From the NCBI GenBank assembly GCA_003250235.1, contig QKGY01000354.1:1-7217 (forward strand): 7,217 bases of DNA. The letters are read 5' to 3'. Shown piece by piece: positions 5,537 to 7,217 of this stretch. Position numbers and translations under genes: made by a program. Numbering within the stretch: the stretch's first letter is position 1; each line of letters starts with the position of its first letter. This stretch comes from Desulfuromonadaceae bacterium (GTDB lineage: Bacteria > Desulfobacterota > Desulfuromonadia > Desulfuromonadales > SZUA-540). The notes under the pieces were generated by a model, which searched no databases, was not told where the DNA came from, and saw nothing but the letters and a program-made list of their open reading frames with translations.

Positions 5537-5552
5537 ATCCGCTCATGCGGAT
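5537..5552. promoter_or_regulatory. ArsR-type operator 2 (arsR-arsC intergenic)
   Basis: ATCCGC-TCAT-GCGGAT is identical to operator 1 in both arms and at 14 of 16 positions overall. It lies 19 nt after the arsR stop and ends 36 nt before arsC. A TTGACG (5524-5529) that could be a -35 lies upstream, so the operator would cover the -10 zone; no good -10 hexamer is visible. It suggests that arsC-acr3 has its own ArsR-controlled promoter, or that ArsR acts as a roadblock. Confidence 0.72.
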
Positions 5553-5588
5553 TCATTGAAGGATTTAGCACCCCCAAGAAGGATCTCC

Positions 5589-6008
5589 ATGAAACGCGTT
5601 CTTTTCCTATGCACCGGCAACTCCTGTCGAAGCCAGATGGCCGATGCCCTGGTCAACCATGATTTTGCCGGCCGGATCGAGGCCTTCTCCGCCGGGACAG
5701 AACCGCACGGGCTCAACCCGAAGGCGGTGCAGGTGATGGCCGAGCTCGGCATCGACATAAGCGGCAACACCTCGGATCACCTCAGTCGCTACGAGGGGGA
5801 GAGCTTCGATTACGTCATCACCCTGTGCGGCGATGCCAACGAGAAGTGCCCTCTCTTTTTCGGCGGGGTGCGGCGCCTGCACATGGGGTTCGAGGATCCG
5901 CCCAAGGCCACCGGAACCGAAGAGGAAGTCCTGAACGTCTACCGGCGGGTGCGGGATGAAATACGGCAGACCATGCGTACGTTTTTCCAAAAGGAACTGG
6001 ATTCTTAG
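5589..6008 (+). CDS. arsC: ArsC, thioredoxin-type arsenate reductase (LMW phosphatase fold)
   Basis: A 139-residue cytoplasmic enzyme that reduces arsenate to arsenite for export. The N-terminal P-loop is C8-TGNSC-R14-S, the CX5R signature of low-molecular-weight protein tyrosine phosphatases. C80 and C87 in TLCGDANEKCPLF have the spacing of Cys82 and Cys89 of Staphylococcus pI258 ArsC. All three cysteines of the relay that passes the disulfide to thioredoxin are therefore present. FEDPPKATGTEEE holds the expected DPP segment near the active-site acid. ATG 5589 is the start, with AAGGA (5578-5582) at 6 nt; the upstream extension of the frame uses only a TTG and has no family match. It is followed within 50 nt by acr3, forming an operon. 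It is not the unrelated glutaredoxin-type ArsC. Confidence 0.97.
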   Translation: MKRVLFLCTGNSCRSQMADALVNHDFAGRIEAFSAGTEPHGLNPKAVQVMAELGIDISGNTSDHLSRYEGESFDYVITLCGDANEKCPLFFGGVRRLHMGFEDPPKATGTEEEVLNVYRRVRDEIRQTMRTFFQKELDS

Positions 6009-6025
6009 GACCCGGATGCTCTCTG

Positions 6026-6041
6026 GTGGGACAATCCCCAC
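6026..6041 (+). promoter_or_regulatory. Small hairpin just before the upstream acr3 ATG
   Basis: GTGGG-ACAATC-CCCAC forms a 5-bp stem whose right arm ends directly before ATG 6042. It would bury the only GG-rich sequence available to that start. This favours ATG 6057, which has its own AAAGG 7 nt upstream. A five-pair stem can occur by chance. Confidence 0.35.
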
Positions 6042-6056
6042 ATGAAAGGCCGAAGC

Positions 6057-7100
6057 ATGTCTGCACCGATCTCAAGGCGACTCTCCTTTCTCGACCGCTA
6101 TCTCACCCTGTGGATATTCCTGGCCATGTTCATCGGTGTCGGGATCGGCTGGCTGGTTCCGGGGGTCAAGGATTTCGTCAATCTCTTCCGCGTCGGGACG
6201 ACCAACATTCCCATCGCCGCCGGACTGATCCTGATGATGTACCCGCCCTTTGCCAAGGTGCGCTACGAAGAGCTGCCCGATGTCTTTGCCAACAAGCGCA
6301 TTCTCGGGCTGTCGCTGGTGCAGAACTGGGTCATCGGCCCGATCCTCATGTTTTCCCTCGCCATCGTTTTTCTGCACGGCTATCCCGAATACATGGTTGG
6401 TCTGATCATGATCGGTCTGGCGCGCTGCATCGCCATGGTCATCGTCTGGAACGAGCTGGCCAAAGGCAATTCCGAGTACGCCGCGGGCCTGGTCGCGTTC
6501 AACAGTATCTTCCAGGTGCTCTTTTTCAGCGTCTATGCCTGGTTCTTTATCACCGTCCTGCCGCCGCTGTTCGGTCTTCAGGGCGCGGTGGTCGCTATCA
6601 CCATCGGCGAAATCGCCAAAAGCGTCTTTATCTATCTCGGTATCCCGTTTCTTGCCGGGGCGCTGACCCGCCTGATCGGCGTCAAAATCCTGGGGCGTGA
6701 GCGCTATCATGCCGTGGTGGTGCCGAAAATCAGTCCCCTGACCCTGATCGCTCTGCTTTTCACCATCCTGGTTATGTTCAGCCTGAAAGGGGAGCTGATC
6801 GTGCAGATCCCCCTCGACGTGGTCCGCATCGCCATTCCGCTGCTGGTTTACTTTGTGCTGATGTTCCTGGTCTCCTTCTACATGGGCAGGAAAGTCGGCG
6901 CCGACTACAGCCGGACCACGACCCTGGCTTTTACCGCCGCGAGCAACAACTTCGAGCTGGCTATCGCCGTGGCGGTGGCGGTCTTCGGACTCAACTCCGG
7001 TGCCGCCTTCGCGGCCGTGATCGGACCGCTGGTGGAGGTGCCGGTGATGATCGGCCTGGTCCATGTCGCCTTTTGGTTTCAACGTCGGTACTTCGCGTGA
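6057..7100 (+). CDS. acr3: Acr3, arsenite efflux permease
   Basis: An inner-membrane carrier of the BART superfamily that extrudes As(III), with about ten transmembrane helices, 347 residues from ATG 6057. The alternative ATG 6042 gives 352 residues; counted from there, the conserved Cys in GLARCIAMVIVWNELAKG is residue 129 and the Glu in NNFELAIAVAVAVFG is residue 305, matching the essential Cys129/Glu305 of Alkaliphilus Acr3. From 6057 they are C124 and E300. Other family segments are SFLDRYLTLWIFLAM near the start, MMYPPFAKVRYEELP, and the C-terminal GPLVEVPVMIGLVHVAFWF. ATG 6057 is preferred because GAAAGG precedes it at 7 nt. It lies 48 nt after arsC and should share its transcript. This is the Acr3 type, not the unrelated ArsB. 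Confidence 0.96.
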   Translation: MSAPISRRLSFLDRYLTLWIFLAMFIGVGIGWLVPGVKDFVNLFRVGTTNIPIAAGLILMMYPPFAKVRYEELPDVFANKRILGLSLVQNWVIGPILMFSLAIVFLHGYPEYMVGLIMIGLARCIAMVIVWNELAKGNSEYAAGLVAFNSIFQVLFFSVYAWFFITVLPPLFGLQGAVVAITIGEIAKSVFIYLGIPFLAGALTRLIGVKILGRERYHAVVVPKISPLTLIALLFTILVMFSLKGELIVQIPLDVVRIAIPLLVYFVLMFLVSFYMGRKVGADYSRTTTLAFTAASNNFELAIAVAVAVFGLNSGAAFAAVIGPLVEVPVMIGLVHVAFWFQRRYFA

Positions 7101-7184
7101 GGGGCCTGACCCCGCAGAAGGGATCGCAAGAGAGAGAATCGGATCCCCCCTGTCCGACATAAAGAAAGTCTGAGGAAACGATCT

Positions 7185-7217
7185 ATGCAATGGAAAAAGG
7201 AATGGAAACCGCTGGCC
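7185..7217 (+). CDS. Start of a further gene in the ars operon (3' cut by window edge)
   Basis: ATG 7185 is preceded by GAGGAAA (7172-7178) at about 6 nt and opens MQWKKEWKPLA, which runs off the window. The 84-nt gap after acr3 shows no strong terminator, only short stems such as GGGG-CCTGA-CCCC, so it is probably co-transcribed. A short basic, Trp-containing start like this is seen in some ArsP-type permeases, which often follow acr3 in related bacteria. Eleven residues are too few to assign a family. Confidence 0.6.
   Translation, partial: MQWKKEWKPLA

Noticed and set aside
7101..7140. Possible terminator after acr3
   Set aside because: The stems GGGG/CCCC and GGGATC/GATCCC are short, the latter with a 17-nt loop, and no T tract follows; read-through to the next gene is more likely.
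6072..7190. Long bottom-strand frame of 372 codons opposite acr3
   Set aside because: It is a shadow of acr3: very His/Asp/Gln-rich, with no hydrophobic core or motif, as expected for the antisense of a membrane protein gene in GC-rich DNA.

Overview
The window looks chromosomal, GC-rich and bacterial. It is most consistent with an anaerobic or metal-respiring deltaproteobacterium of the Desulfuromonadales type (Geobacter/Desulfuromonas relatives). This is an inference from three things: the divergent FeoB variant with GNPNVGKS, DTPG and GFGCVQLGT motifs, the SO_0444/ArsP-type permease beside thioredoxin-type arsC and acr3, and the overall gene style. No rRNA or other taxonomic marker is present.

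Layout. (1) 2-1159, +: the 3' part of a methyl-accepting chemotaxis protein gene, closed by a strong hairpin terminator (1199-1236). (2) 1274-3651, +: a ferrous-iron uptake operon. A promoter region with two Fur-like boxes precedes feoA, feoB and a 55-residue protein with nine cysteines; a 23-bp hairpin (3662-3711) ends the operon. (3) 3712-5059, mostly -: a possible 39-residue small protein gene (3853-3734) converging on the feo terminator, and a larger gene for an SO_0444/ArsP-like membrane permease (5059-3995). (4) 5060-7217, +: an arsenic resistance operon divergent from the permease. It holds arsR, arsC (low-molecular-weight phosphatase fold), acr3 (arsenite efflux) and the first 11 codons of another gene.

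How the genes work together. FeoA/FeoB import Fe(II) across the inner membrane, probably under Fur repression; the Cys-rich protein is co-transcribed and may handle metal or redox on the cytoplasmic side. In the ars block, ArsR probably binds two near-identical palindromes (ATCCGC-N4-GCGGAT). One lies in the arsR/permease divergent region and the other between arsR and arsC, so both directions could respond to As(III). ArsC reduces arsenate to arsenite, Acr3 exports it, and the permease probably exports a related thiophilic metal(loid).

The main lead is at the 3' end of the permease. The stop codon is TGA, and in-frame reading continues for ten codons rich in Cys (GCDSSCGSQE) to a TAA. A perfect 7-bp hairpin with a G-first loop starts 12 nt after the TGA. 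This geometry resembles a bacterial SECIS element, so the permease may be a selenoprotein with a C-terminal U-x-C-x3-C tail that standard annotation would cut off. This is a hypothesis. Other leads are the unannotated Cys-rich protein after feoB, the 39-residue ORF with a strong ribosome binding site, and the duplicated operators.
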